64,000 bases of DNA from Paraburkholderia dioscoreae. GTDB taxonomy: Bacteria > Pseudomonadota > Gammaproteobacteria > Burkholderiales > Burkholderiaceae. Positions 42,511 through 50,698 of the stretch are shown here, one piece after another. Each line of letters begins with the position of its first letter. Position 1 is the first letter of the stretch. The DNA is taken from positions 310,001-374,000 of the forward strand of contig NZ_LR699554.1 of NCBI RefSeq assembly GCF_902459535.1, written 5' to 3'. The position numbers were made by a program, and so were the translations under genes. Below the pieces are notes generated by a model. It worked only from the letters and a program-made list of their open reading frames with translations. It was not told the DNA's origin and made no database searches.

Positions 42511-45357
42511 TCAGTCCGTCTCTTCGCCGGCAACGGAGGCCGAGCCCAGTTCGAGATCGCGTACGCGTGCCACCGCCTCGTCGCGGCTCGTCACGCTGAG
42601 CTTGCCGTAGATGTTCTTCAGATGCCACTTGACGGTCTCAGGCGAAATGCCGAGCGTGCGTGCAATCTTCTTGTTCGGCAACGCTTGCGCAAGCAGGCCG
42701 ACGACCCGGGCCTCGCGCTCGCTCAACGTTTCGGCGGCAGCGGGCGGCGCGCTTCGGTTGGCGGGTTTGACGGCCGGCTCCGCTCCGCTGGACGAAGCGG
42801 CCTTCTGCGCCGCGTTCAGCCGGCTCACATAGAAGGACAAAACCGGATCGTGCGCTTCGCCTTGCACCACTGCGGTAATGAGATCCAGCGCGCCGGGATC
42901 GGCGTCGAGCAGGCTGCGCACGAGGCCCAGCCGGTGACCTCGGCGCAACGCGGCGAGCACGGCTTCGCGCGCGGCGTCGGCCCGGCCGCGGCGCGCATCG
43001 ACCACGGCAGCTTGCATCTGGAAGTGCGCGATGTGCCGTTGCCAGCCGCGCGCCTCGCAGAATGGGATCAGCGCCTGAAGACGGCCTGCGGCGCCCTCGA
43101 AATCTTCGTGGGCGATGCTCCAGTTGATGTGCGAGCTCTCCGTCATGGCGTGGATTTCCGCCGAGGTGCCGGTCGCAGCGTCCGTCACGGTGCCCGCCGC
43201 ACGCGCCGCGATCATGTCGAGCCGGGCGAGGCCGGCCTCCGCCGCATCGAACTGACCGCTCAGCAGATGCCGATGAATCTGCTCGGTCACGCTATGGGCG
43301 ATGAGCCGAGGCAAACCGTATTGCGTCGCGTATTCTTCGAGGCGTTCGAGATAGGCGAACGCATCGAGGTGGTGTCCCTCTGCCCAATGGACCGCTGACA
43401 GCACAGTCAGGACACGCAATACGGAGTCCGGAATGGACACGCGTTCGAGCACGTCGACGCGATCCTCCAGAAGTTTGCGGGCCGCCTCCAGTTCGTTGAA
43501 TTCGTACAGCACTTCGCCGAGGAGTGCCGCCGCGAAACATGCGGCTTCGGCGGCGGCGCTGCCGCGTTGATCCGCCTCGAACAGAACGTCGCGGCTGATG
43601 CGCTCCACCTGAATGAACTTGCCCTCCAATGCATAGCTGAAACCTGCAATGCAGCGGCCGTTCAGCATGCCGGCCGAAGTGCCCATGAGCGGTACGCCAT
43701 CCACGAGAAGTTGCGGCGCCTCGCTCTGAACGCGCCGCGCTTCATCGTATTCACCGCGGCGCATGTGAATCCATGACAGCAGGTTGTTGCGCCCGCCCAC
43801 GGCGAGGCTGTCGGCGTGCGCGGGGATTTGCCGCAGGTGCGGCAACACCGATATCGCTTCGTCCGTATCGTCGCGCTGGACGGCGAGGGCCGCCTGCAAC
43901 AGGATGAGCCGATAGCGCGAATGCGTATCGCCTTCGGGGATGTCGGCGTGCAGGCGCGCGATAGCCGCGGCGCAGGCGTCGAATTCGCGCGCATACAGTT
44001 GCAGATGCAACATCCACAAGCGCAGTCCGATGCGGGCTTGCACTTCGGCGAGCGGGAGCAGACGTATCAGCCCGACCAGCTTGCGCAGATCGCCCTCGAT
44101 CTGCATGGTCCGGGCAACGCGCAGCACTAGATCGGCGGCTGCCGCAGGCTCGCCCGCGAGTAAGGCGTGCCGCACGGCGTCGTCGTGCTGGCGGTGGTCG
44201 CGAAACCAGAGCCACGCCGCCAGATGCACCTCGCGCTGATGCAGTTCGCTGCGTGCCCGAAAACGCTCGAGCAGCGTCTCGCGAAAGAGCGGGTTCAACC
44301 GATACCACGTCTCGCTACCGGAACTCTCGATCGGCGCGATGAACAGATTGTCGTTTTCCAGTCTTGTGAGCAGCGCGCGTACTTCGGCAGGCGATTGCCC
44401 GTCGCCGATCAACGCGATGCACAGCGGCGCGCATACCCGCGCGCAGCTCGCCATCCTGACCAGCATTTCCACCTCGGAAGGCGCGAGGCGCGACAACACT
44501 TCGCGTTCGAAATACGCCGCAAACCCGCGAGCGTCCAGAAGTTGGGCGTTCGCGAGCGGGTCGGACTGCGCGAGGTCCGTTGTGCCTTGCCTCTTTCTTT
44601 TCAGACGCATCGCGAAGAGTTGCAGTCCCGCCACCCAGCCGTCAGTCAGCTCGTGCATGTGACGTGCTTCGCGCTGGCCGATCTCGCCCAACTGCGCCCT
44701 GAGGAAGGCGTCGGATTCGGCGGCCGTGAAACGCAGGTCGCGCATGTCCAGTTCCAGCACGAGGCCCTGGTCGCGTGGACGTCCGAGCGACAGGGGCACC
44801 GTGCCACGCGAGACGAGCACGAGATGGAGATTCGCCGGCGCGTAGTCGAGCAGCCATTGCAATGCTTCGTGATTGCGGGCATTGGCAACGTGATGCAGGT
44901 CGTCCAGCACCAGCACGACATCGTTCGAATGGGTAGCAATGCCGCGTACAAGGGCGATGATCGTGCGTTCGACCGCTTCGTCGTCCATGCCGCGGCCGCC
45001 TAGCAAGGCCGCTTCATGGCACATCGCCGGGTCGACCTGGGCGAGGCTGGCGACGAGGTAGTCGAGAAAGTGCGCGAGTTCGTTGTCTTCCGGCGCGAGT
45101 GTCAGCCAGGCGATATCGAAACCGAGCGAAAGCAAGGCCTCGCGCCACGCGATCAGCAGGCTCGTCTTGCCGCAGCCGGCGGGGCCCTGGAGGACGACGC
45201 AACGGTTGCGCCGGGAGTCGAGTAGCTGGGTCAGCAGACGTTCTCGTGCGACGACGCGGGCGGTATCGCGCGGCGGAATCAATCGGGGATCGGCTCGGGA
45301 TTCCGCGGCGCCGCGTTGGGAGCGGCGTGGGTCCACGGGAGGGGAATTCTGCGGCAT
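42511..45357 (-). CDS. MalT/LAL-type LuxR regulator 2
   Basis: 948 aa paralogue of LAL regulator 1, with a canonical Walker A GPAGCGKTS (58-66) and Walker B VVLVLDDLHHV. A helical TPR-like sensor region follows, and a C-terminal LuxR HTH (LSEREARVVGLLAQALPNKK, then ETVKWHLKNIYGKLSV). Conserved blocks shared with regulator 1 include ELTDGWVAGLQLFA-type segments and the HTH. It is an ATP-dependent activator and heads the minus arm, between the DUF2889 gene upstream and the ligase operon downstream. No island operator lies directly upstream of it. Confidence 0.94.
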   Translation of the reverse strand: MPQNSPPVDPRRSQRGAAESRADPRLIPPRDTARVVARERLLTQLLDSRRNRCVVLQGPAGCGKTSLLIAWREALLSLGFDIAWLTLAPEDNELAHFLDYLVASLAQVDPAMCHEAALLGGRGMDDEAVERTIIALVRGIATHSNDVVLVLDDLHHVANARNHEALQWLLDYAPANLHLVLVSRGTVPLSLGRPRDQGLVLELDMRDLRFTAAESDAFLRAQLGEIGQREARHMHELTDGWVAGLQLFAMRLKRKRQGTTDLAQSDPLANAQLLDARGFAAYFEREVLSRLAPSEVEMLVRMASCARVCAPLCIALIGDGQSPAEVRALLTRLENDNLFIAPIESSGSETWYRLNPLFRETLLERFRARSELHQREVHLAAWLWFRDHRQHDDAVRHALLAGEPAAAADLVLRVARTMQIEGDLRKLVGLIRLLPLAEVQARIGLRLWMLHLQLYAREFDACAAAIARLHADIPEGDTHSRYRLILLQAALAVQRDDTDEAISVLPHLRQIPAHADSLAVGGRNNLLSWIHMRRGEYDEARRVQSEAPQLLVDGVPLMGTSAGMLNGRCIAGFSYALEGKFIQVERISRDVLFEADQRGSAAAEAACFAAALLGEVLYEFNELEAARKLLEDRVDVLERVSIPDSVLRVLTVLSAVHWAEGHHLDAFAYLERLEEYATQYGLPRLIAHSVTEQIHRHLLSGQFDAAEAGLARLDMIAARAAGTVTDAATGTSAEIHAMTESSHINWSIAHEDFEGAAGRLQALIPFCEARGWQRHIAHFQMQAAVVDARRGRADAAREAVLAALRRGHRLGLVRSLLDADPGALDLITAVVQGEAHDPVLSFYVSRLNAAQKAASSSGAEPAVKPANRSAPPAAAETLSEREARVVGLLAQALPNKKIARTLGISPETVKWHLKNIYGKLSVTSRDEAVARVRDLELGSASVAGEETD

Positions 45358-45490
45358 CGTGACCTGCGCCTTGCGCGCCCCGGCTTCGCGCCTGGTCGGC
45401 GTGGGCCAAAGGACGAAATGATAACCGGCATATTGTAGCGCAGCGCAGGTAGCGTTTTCACGTTCAGCGGGGGAGTGTCTTCCCGGATCA

Positions 45491-46105
45491 TCAACGGTCT
45501 GGCGGCCGCGTCGCCTCGGCAGCGAGCGCGTCGCCTCGCGCCGGTTCCTGTTTGCGCCGCGACACGAATTGCACGACGTCGCCGCCCGCGCGCCATGCGT
45601 AACAGGTGTCGACCATTGGATGAGCCTGAGCGCTGCCTGCCGCGTCTGCGGACTCGCTCGTGGCGGGCGCTGCCTTGCGCCACCCCATCAATGTCTGGAT
45701 CGCCGTCGTGGCAATGGGGCCGAGCAGTTCGGTCAGATGCGTGCAGCCTTTCGGACCGGAAAGGCGGCTCTTGACCTCTTTCATGAACCCCGCGCCGATG
45801 GTCACGCCTTCGAGACGGGCATACGCCTCGTTGATTTCCGTGCAAAAGCGGCTCGGCGAGGAGTCCGTATGAGCCTCGATGCGATGGATCAGGAGGTTTG
45901 AATCGATCGTGACCACGATGCGCATGTCGTGAATCGGCGAGCCGGCCGGCACGGTCTTGAAGAGCAGGTCTGAATCTTCGGCCTTCGTATCGCGGATGTG
46001 GCCTTCGATGTCGAACAGGCCGTCGCTTCGTTCGAAGCCGATGCACTCGATACGCCGGGTATGCACGACCCGCCGCGTTGAACGATCCGATGGGATGGCA
46101 GACAT
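45491..46105 (-). CDS. DUF2889 family protein
   Basis: 204 aa. It shows the DUF2889 pattern: RRVVHTRRIECIGFERSDGL, DIEGHIRDTKAED, IHDMRIVVTIDSNLLIHRIE, GPKGCTHLTELLGPIATTAI and a cysteine near YAWRAGG. This family is soluble and of unknown function; it is often placed near aromatic and steroid catabolic genes. The 133 bp gap to LAL regulator 2 on the same strand suggests co-transcription. ATG 46105 follows GCGAGATATCC; an in-frame ATG at 46132 is also possible. Confidence 0.83.
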   Translation of the reverse strand: MSAIPSDRSTRRVVHTRRIECIGFERSDGLFDIEGHIRDTKAEDSDLLFKTVPAGSPIHDMRIVVTIDSNLLIHRIEAHTDSSPSRFCTEINEAYARLEGVTIGAGFMKEVKSRLSGPKGCTHLTELLGPIATTAIQTLMGWRKAAPATSESADAAGSAQAHPMVDTCYAWRAGGDVVQFVSRRKQEPARGDALAAEATRPPDR

Positions 46106-46485
46106 GGATATCTCGCTTGCTGAAGCAATCATTTGATTGATGGAAGACGGATCAGGCCGGGCTCTCGTTGAAACAGGGCATTGCATGTGTCTGCGCGAGG
46201 CTCGTGTCGGCCCTGGGTGATCGATATCACAGAGCCTATTTGAACGCCGAATCCCAGCCGCCCCCTGCGTCGGGGGGGAAGGTTCGATGTGTATCGCTAC
46301 CTCCTTTCATCGCTCGGGGTATTCCCGTCCCCCCTCCGTTTGGGTAGGTGATCTGCCCGGACGTCCCTGCAATATGGGCTCGCAACGACCGACCGGACTA
46401 TTGCCGGCCGTCGTCCCGGCGGACATATGCATGAGTTGATTTACCTGTGTCCGTCGGACACGGCAAACACAAAGAGGAGACATGC
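46106..46485. other. 380 bp divergent region upstream of the island porin and the DUF2889 gene
   Basis: No gene supported. It holds the palindrome GTGATCGATATCAC (46217-46230), a G/C hairpin CCCCCTGCGTCGGGGGGG (46261-46278) and operator D (46331-46348). A strong AGGAGA ribosome site precedes the porin ATG. Confidence 0.5.
46331..46348 (+). promoter_or_regulatory. Island operator, site D
   Basis: CCCCTC-CGTTT-GGGTAGG; the right half is perfect, the left half has two changes. 137 bp upstream of the porin ATG and 225 bp upstream of the DUF2889 start. Confidence 0.45.
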
Positions 46486-47649
46486 ATGCGTTTCATGAGT
46501 CAGAGTATTTGCGGGGCAACATTGATTCTCGCCGCCGGAGGAGCGGCGGCTCAATCGAGCGTGACGCTGTACGGGGTAGCGGACGTGTTCGTCCAGTACC
46601 TGGATAATGGCGGAAAACATTCGTATTCCGAACGAAGCGGCGGCTCAACCGGTTCCCTGTTCGGCCTGAAGGGGAGCGAAGACCTCGGTAACGGGCTGAA
46701 GGCTGTGTTCGACGTCGAAACCGGCTTCAACATCAACAACGGAGCGTTTTTTGCCGACAGCTCGGCGATGTTCTACCGGCAGTCGTGGGTGGGACTCAAG
46801 CACGATTCCTATGGCCAGTTGAGCTTCGGCCGTCAGTATCAGCCGAGCTTCTGGGCCGTCTACTTCACCGATCCGTTCCGCGGCAACGAGGTGATGTCGC
46901 CGCTGGCAGCGGCCGACCTCGCCAGCGCAACCGATCGCTCCACGCTCGCAACGCAGTACGTGTCCGGACGCACCAGCAATTCGATCTTCTACACGTCGCC
47001 CGACATGAGAGGCGTGCATGTCTACGCCATGTACGGGATGCCGACCACGGTGACGCAACCCGTGCCGGTTCGGTCCGGCGCGATGGTCGACCTGGCTGCG
47101 AGTTATTCCGGCTATGGTTTTTACGCCGGTGTCGGTTATCAATATCAACACGGATCGCAGGAGAGCGCGCCGCTGGTGCCCAGTGCCCCGACGCTGCTCA
47201 CCACATTCGACCTGATGGGCACGGAGCACTTCACCGGCGCGCTGGCATACCGGGTGGGCATCGTGAACTTCCAGTTCAACTATTCGTATAACCGGCCAAA
47301 GGATGCGCCGGCAGGTGCGATGGTCACCGTCACGCCGGCCGTCAGGTTGCCGCTTGCTTCGCTGGTTCACTCGTACAGCATTATCGAACTGGGTGCGACG
47401 ATCCAGGCCACGCCAGCGGACGTGATCGAAATCGCCGCCATTGAACGGGACGTGCGTGGGGTCCACGACAATACGCCGGGTATCGAAGTCGGCGTCGACC
47501 ACAGCCTCTCCAAGCGTACGAGTCTTTACATGCGCGCGGGCTACCTGAAGAACAACGGCACGGCGAACATGAGCTGGCCTGGCGTCACGGGCGTGGCCAC
47601 CGGTTCGAAGCAGATTCTTGCGGTGCTCGGCATGACGCATCGTTTCTAA
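46486..47649 (+). CDS. Outer-membrane porin of the acyl-CoA island
   Basis: 387 aa. The signal peptide MRFMSQSICGATLILAAGGA ends before mature QSSVTLYGVADVFVQYLDNG. Further porin blocks are GSLFGLKGSEDLGNGLKAVF, YRQSWVGLKHDSYGQLSFGR and the C-terminal ILAVLGMTHRF strand with terminal Phe. It is distinct from the porin at 13638 (different loops, extra Tyr-rich regions). ATG 46486 is preferred over 46447 because of AGGAGACATGC and the signal peptide. Placement under operator D suggests it admits the island substrate across the outer membrane. Confidence 0.92.
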   Translation: MRFMSQSICGATLILAAGGAAAQSSVTLYGVADVFVQYLDNGGKHSYSERSGGSTGSLFGLKGSEDLGNGLKAVFDVETGFNINNGAFFADSSAMFYRQSWVGLKHDSYGQLSFGRQYQPSFWAVYFTDPFRGNEVMSPLAAADLASATDRSTLATQYVSGRTSNSIFYTSPDMRGVHVYAMYGMPTTVTQPVPVRSGAMVDLAASYSGYGFYAGVGYQYQHGSQESAPLVPSAPTLLTTFDLMGTEHFTGALAYRVGIVNFQFNYSYNRPKDAPAGAMVTVTPAVRLPLASLVHSYSIIELGATIQATPADVIEIAAIERDVRGVHDNTPGIEVGVDHSLSKRTSLYMRAGYLKNNGTANMSWPGVTGVATGSKQILAVLGMTHRF

Positions 47650-47670
47650 CTACGGTACGCGTTCGGGACA

Positions 47671-47689
47671 GACGCCGCCTGGCGGCGTC
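47671..47689 (+). terminator. Possible hairpin after the porin gene
   Basis: GACGCCG-CCTGG-CGGCGTC, a 7 bp stem, 22 bp after the porin stop. No T-run, so partial termination at best before the BON gene. Confidence 0.3.
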
Positions 47690-47748
47690 GTTCGGGAGCG
47701 CTGTCGTATCTGTTTTCGACGGTCCGATACAACAACAGGAAAACATCG

Positions 47749-48099
47749 ATGAATCAAAACAAGGTATTCACACGGGTGGGTGGGGTGCTGCTCGTTCTGG
47801 CGTCGGTTAACGCGCAGGCGCAGGGCAGCGATGCGGTCCCTGCATCAGGCCGCTCGTATGCATCGGACGTGAAAGCCATCAAGGCCGCTGATCATGCGCT
47901 TCAGAAGAGCGTGGTTCGCGCGCTGAGCAAAACGAAAGGGCTGAGGGCCGCCACGATTACGGTGCGAGCGCACAACGGCGTGGTGATACTGGAAGGAACC
48001 GTGCCAGAACAGGCGCAGGTCGCTCTGGCGACTCAGGCCGCTGAAGGCGTGGAAGGCGTAAAGTCGGTGACGAACGCCGTGACGTTATCCACGTTGTAA
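47749..48099 (+). CDS. Periplasmic BON-domain protein
   Basis: 116 aa. Signal peptide MNQNKVFTRVGGVLLVLASVNAQAQ, then one BON domain (residues about 45-115) with VVRALSKTKGLRAATITVRA and VVILEGTVPEQAQVALATQA and AEGVEGVKSVTNAVTL. BON proteins (OsmY-like) bind membranes or shield the envelope. It lies 99 bp after the porin in the same direction and ends before a strong terminator, so it is probably co-transcribed with the porin as an envelope helper. Confidence 0.88.
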   Translation: MNQNKVFTRVGGVLLVLASVNAQAQGSDAVPASGRSYASDVKAIKAADHALQKSVVRALSKTKGLRAATITVRAHNGVVILEGTVPEQAQVALATQAAEGVEGVKSVTNAVTLSTL

Positions 48100-48130
48100 A
48101 AGCATCTCAAGCTTTCCCGCAATGACCCCG

Positions 48131-48162
48131 GGGCCTGCTCATGATGATGAGCAGGCCCTTTG
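48131..48162. terminator. Terminator between BON gene and ALDH gene
   Basis: Perfect 12 bp stem GGGCCTGCTCAT / ATGAGCAGGCCC with a 4 nt loop, followed by TTT. It serves the BON gene and, in reverse, the convergent ALDH gene. Confidence 0.75.
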
Positions 48163-48171
48163 CACAGATTC

Positions 48172-49593
48172 CTAGCCCGTCACCGATTTGCACTCGAGAA
48201 ATTCGGCCAACCCTTCCCGGCCATACTCCCGCCCGTTCCCGGATGTCTTGTAGCCGCCGAAGGGAACCGTAATGTCGAGCATCGCGCCATTGATTCGCAC
48301 CGATCCCACGCGCAGGCGCGCAGCCACGCGGCGCGCCCGGTCGGGATTACTGGTGGCGATATAGCCCGCAAGACCGTATTCCGTGTCGTTGGCGATCGCA
48401 ATGGCGTGTTCCTCGCCGTCGTACGGAATCATCACGAGCACCGGTCCGAAAATTTCCTCGCGGGCGATCTTCATGCCGTTGCTGACATCCGCGAAGACGG
48501 TTGGGCGCGCGTAAAAGCCCTGTGCAAATCCTTCCGGCTTGCCGGGACCGCCGGCAATCACGCGAGCGCCTTCCTCGATACCGGTCCGGATCATGTGCTG
48601 GACTTTCTCGTATTGCGCGCGGTTCGAGATCGGGCCCATCCTGGTGGCCGGGTCCGCTGGATCGCCGACGACGATCCCATTGGCCACCTCCGCAGCAATC
48701 GCAATGGCGTTGTCGTATCGTTCGCGCGGCACCAGCATGCGGGTCGGTGCGACACAGGTCTGTCCGGAATTGACCATGCACTGCATCACGCCGCTTGTCA
48801 CTGCCTGTTGCAGATCGGCGTCGTCGAGAATCAGCAGGGGTGACTTGCCGCCGAGTTCCTGGGCTACGCGCTTGACCGTGAGCGCGGCGCTCACGGCCAC
48901 TTCGACGCCGGCGCGTGTCGAGCCGGTAATCGATACCATATCGACGTCGGCATGCGACGACAGCCGCGCGCCGACCACACGTCCCTCACCGAAGATCATG
49001 TTGAATACGCCGGGCGGCGTTCCCGCTGCGTGCATGATTTCCGCGAAGATGACAGCGTCCAGCGGAGCGATTTCGGAAGGCTTCAGCACGACGGTGCAAC
49101 CGGCGGCGATGGCCGGCGCGACTTTGGCGGCGATCTGATTCAACGGCCAGTTCCACGGCGTGATCAGTGCCGCGACGCCCACCGCTTCGCGGCGCACATA
49201 GCTCTTTTCGTGATGAGTCTCGAACTCGAAATGGCGCAGCGTTTCCAGTGCGGCTTCGAGTTGCGAGAGGCCGATTGCGGCCTGCAGATGCCTGCACAGC
49301 GTGATGGGCGCACCGATCTCGATGCGGACCGCCTCGGCGATGTCGTCGAGCCGTGCGCGATAGCATTCGACGATCCGCTCGAGCAGCGCGACCCGTTCGG
49401 CGCGGCTCGATTCCGACCAGGCCGGAAAGGCGGATCGCGCCGCGGCGACGGCACGATCCGCATCTTGCGCCGTTCCCATTGCGAGGTGTCCGGTCAGCGT
49501 TTCGGTGGCCGGATTGACGATATCCGTCTGCGTGCCGCCTGCAGACGGCTCGACCCATTGGCCGCCGATGTAGAAGGTGTTCAACGTTTTCAT
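48172..49593 (-). CDS. NAD(P)-dependent aldehyde dehydrogenase
   Basis: 473 aa ALDH superfamily enzyme oxidising an aldehyde to an acid. Proton acceptor Glu in VAQELGGKSP; nucleophile Cys in NSGQTCVAPTRML; cofactor region ALITPWNWPLNQIAAKVAPA and SITGSTRAGVEVA. It ends with NGREYGREGLAEFLECKSVTG. It is the last gene of the minus-strand operon MFS-GMC-TauD-ALDH, 34 bp after the dioxygenase. It would oxidise the aldehyde made by the GMC enzyme, delivering an acid for the CoA ligases. Confidence 0.93.
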   Translation of the reverse strand: MKTLNTFYIGGQWVEPSAGGTQTDIVNPATETLTGHLAMGTAQDADRAVAAARSAFPAWSESSRAERVALLERIVECYRARLDDIAEAVRIEIGAPITLCRHLQAAIGLSQLEAALETLRHFEFETHHEKSYVRREAVGVAALITPWNWPLNQIAAKVAPAIAAGCTVVLKPSEIAPLDAVIFAEIMHAAGTPPGVFNMIFGEGRVVGARLSSHADVDMVSITGSTRAGVEVAVSAALTVKRVAQELGGKSPLLILDDADLQQAVTSGVMQCMVNSGQTCVAPTRMLVPRERYDNAIAIAAEVANGIVVGDPADPATRMGPISNRAQYEKVQHMIRTGIEEGARVIAGGPGKPEGFAQGFYARPTVFADVSNGMKIAREEIFGPVLVMIPYDGEEHAIAIANDTEYGLAGYIATSNPDRARRVAARLRVGSVRINGAMLDITVPFGGYKTSGNGREYGREGLAEFLECKSVTG

Positions 49594-49627
49594 TGCGTTT
49601 CCTCAGGTTCTTCGGGGCGCATCGAAC

Positions 49628-50548
49628 TCACGCTGCGACCGGACGATCGCCGATCACCGTCGCACGCATCATGTGACGCGGTGCCGGGAAATAGTCCTGG
49701 ACCGCGTAGTGCTGACACGAGCGGTTGTCCCAGAAGGCGATCGTGTTCGGACGCCACTTGAGACGCACCTGATATTCCGGCGCCTGGGCCTGGCGGAACA
49801 GATACTGCAGCAGATCTATTTCGGCGAGCTTGTAGTCGAAGCCGACGCGATATTCCCTGGCGGTCAACTGGCCGTAGTTCGACAGATGAGTGGTGAACGC
49901 CTCGTTGACGTAGAGGATCTTCTCGCCGGTTTCGGGGTGGACTCGCACAACCGGATGCTCGACGGGCGGAAACTTCGCGCGCATTGCCGCGTGCTGCTCC
50001 TTGGGCACCGCAATACCGAATAGCGGGAGGACGTCGTGGACCGCATTGAGGCCGGCGATTCTTGTCTTCACGTCGTCGGGCAGATTGTCATAGGCCGCTA
50101 CCATGTTGATCCACATGGTGTCGCCGCCGACCTCCGGGCATTGCACGCATCGCAACATGGAGCCCATCGACGGAATCTCGCGCCACGATACGTCAGAGTG
50201 GTACAGGTTTTCGCGGCCGCGCTTTGTATCGTTACGGCCGAGTATCACCAGTTCCGGGTGCTCGGGATGATGGGGAAACGCGGGATGGATCTCCAGTTCA
50301 CCGAATCGCTTCGCCATCGCGACGTGCTGCGCCGGCGTGATGTCCTGGTCGCGGAAGAACAGCACCTTGAACTTCAATAGTGCGCGGCGCAGTGCAGCGT
50401 AGGTTTCGTCGTCGAGCGGATCGCGCAGATCGACGCCGCGAATCTCCGCACCGATGGTCGGCGTGTAGCGTTCGACGGCGAACGGCCAGGTGTCGTCGGA
50501 ATCGGCGCGCACCACTGTCGAATCGGGTGCGCTCTCTGTTGCTTGCAT
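49628..50548 (-). CDS. TauD/TfdA-family 2-oxoglutarate dioxygenase
   Basis: 306 aa Fe(II)/2OG dioxygenase. Iron ligands: His-x-Asp in NLYHSDVSWRE and a distal His in NRSCQHYAVQDY; 2OG-binding Arg in APRHMMRATVIGDRP. Starts with YTPTIGAEIRGVDLRDPLDD, as in TauD/TfdA/AtsK proteins. These hydroxylate beside a hetero-atom and release it (taurine, aryloxy-alkanoate, alkyl sulfate). Start ATG 50548 follows GGAGACATGAC. In this operon it could release an alcohol or aldehyde from an ether or sulfate ester; the substrate is not shown by the sequence. Confidence 0.87.
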   Translation of the reverse strand: MQATESAPDSTVVRADSDDTWPFAVERYTPTIGAEIRGVDLRDPLDDETYAALRRALLKFKVLFFRDQDITPAQHVAMAKRFGELEIHPAFPHHPEHPELVILGRNDTKRGRENLYHSDVSWREIPSMGSMLRCVQCPEVGGDTMWINMVAAYDNLPDDVKTRIAGLNAVHDVLPLFGIAVPKEQHAAMRAKFPPVEHPVVRVHPETGEKILYVNEAFTTHLSNYGQLTAREYRVGFDYKLAEIDLLQYLFRQAQAPEYQVRLKWRPNTIAFWDNRSCQHYAVQDYFPAPRHMMRATVIGDRPVAA

Positions 50549-50698
50549 GTCATGTCTCCATTTGTCTGGGCCCGCATATGCCGGGGAATATAGGGCTCGC
50601 GGCGGTGGGGGCGGTTTCACAGGCGGACGCGATTCGCGTATGCCGGATCCTTTTCGTGCGTTGTTGTCACTGGCGGGTTTAACGAACGGAACGGCACG

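Noticed and set aside
46261..46278. C/G palindrome taken as another island operator
   Set aside because: Lacks the GGGTAG or GGGTGG half; kept only as a hairpin in the gap.
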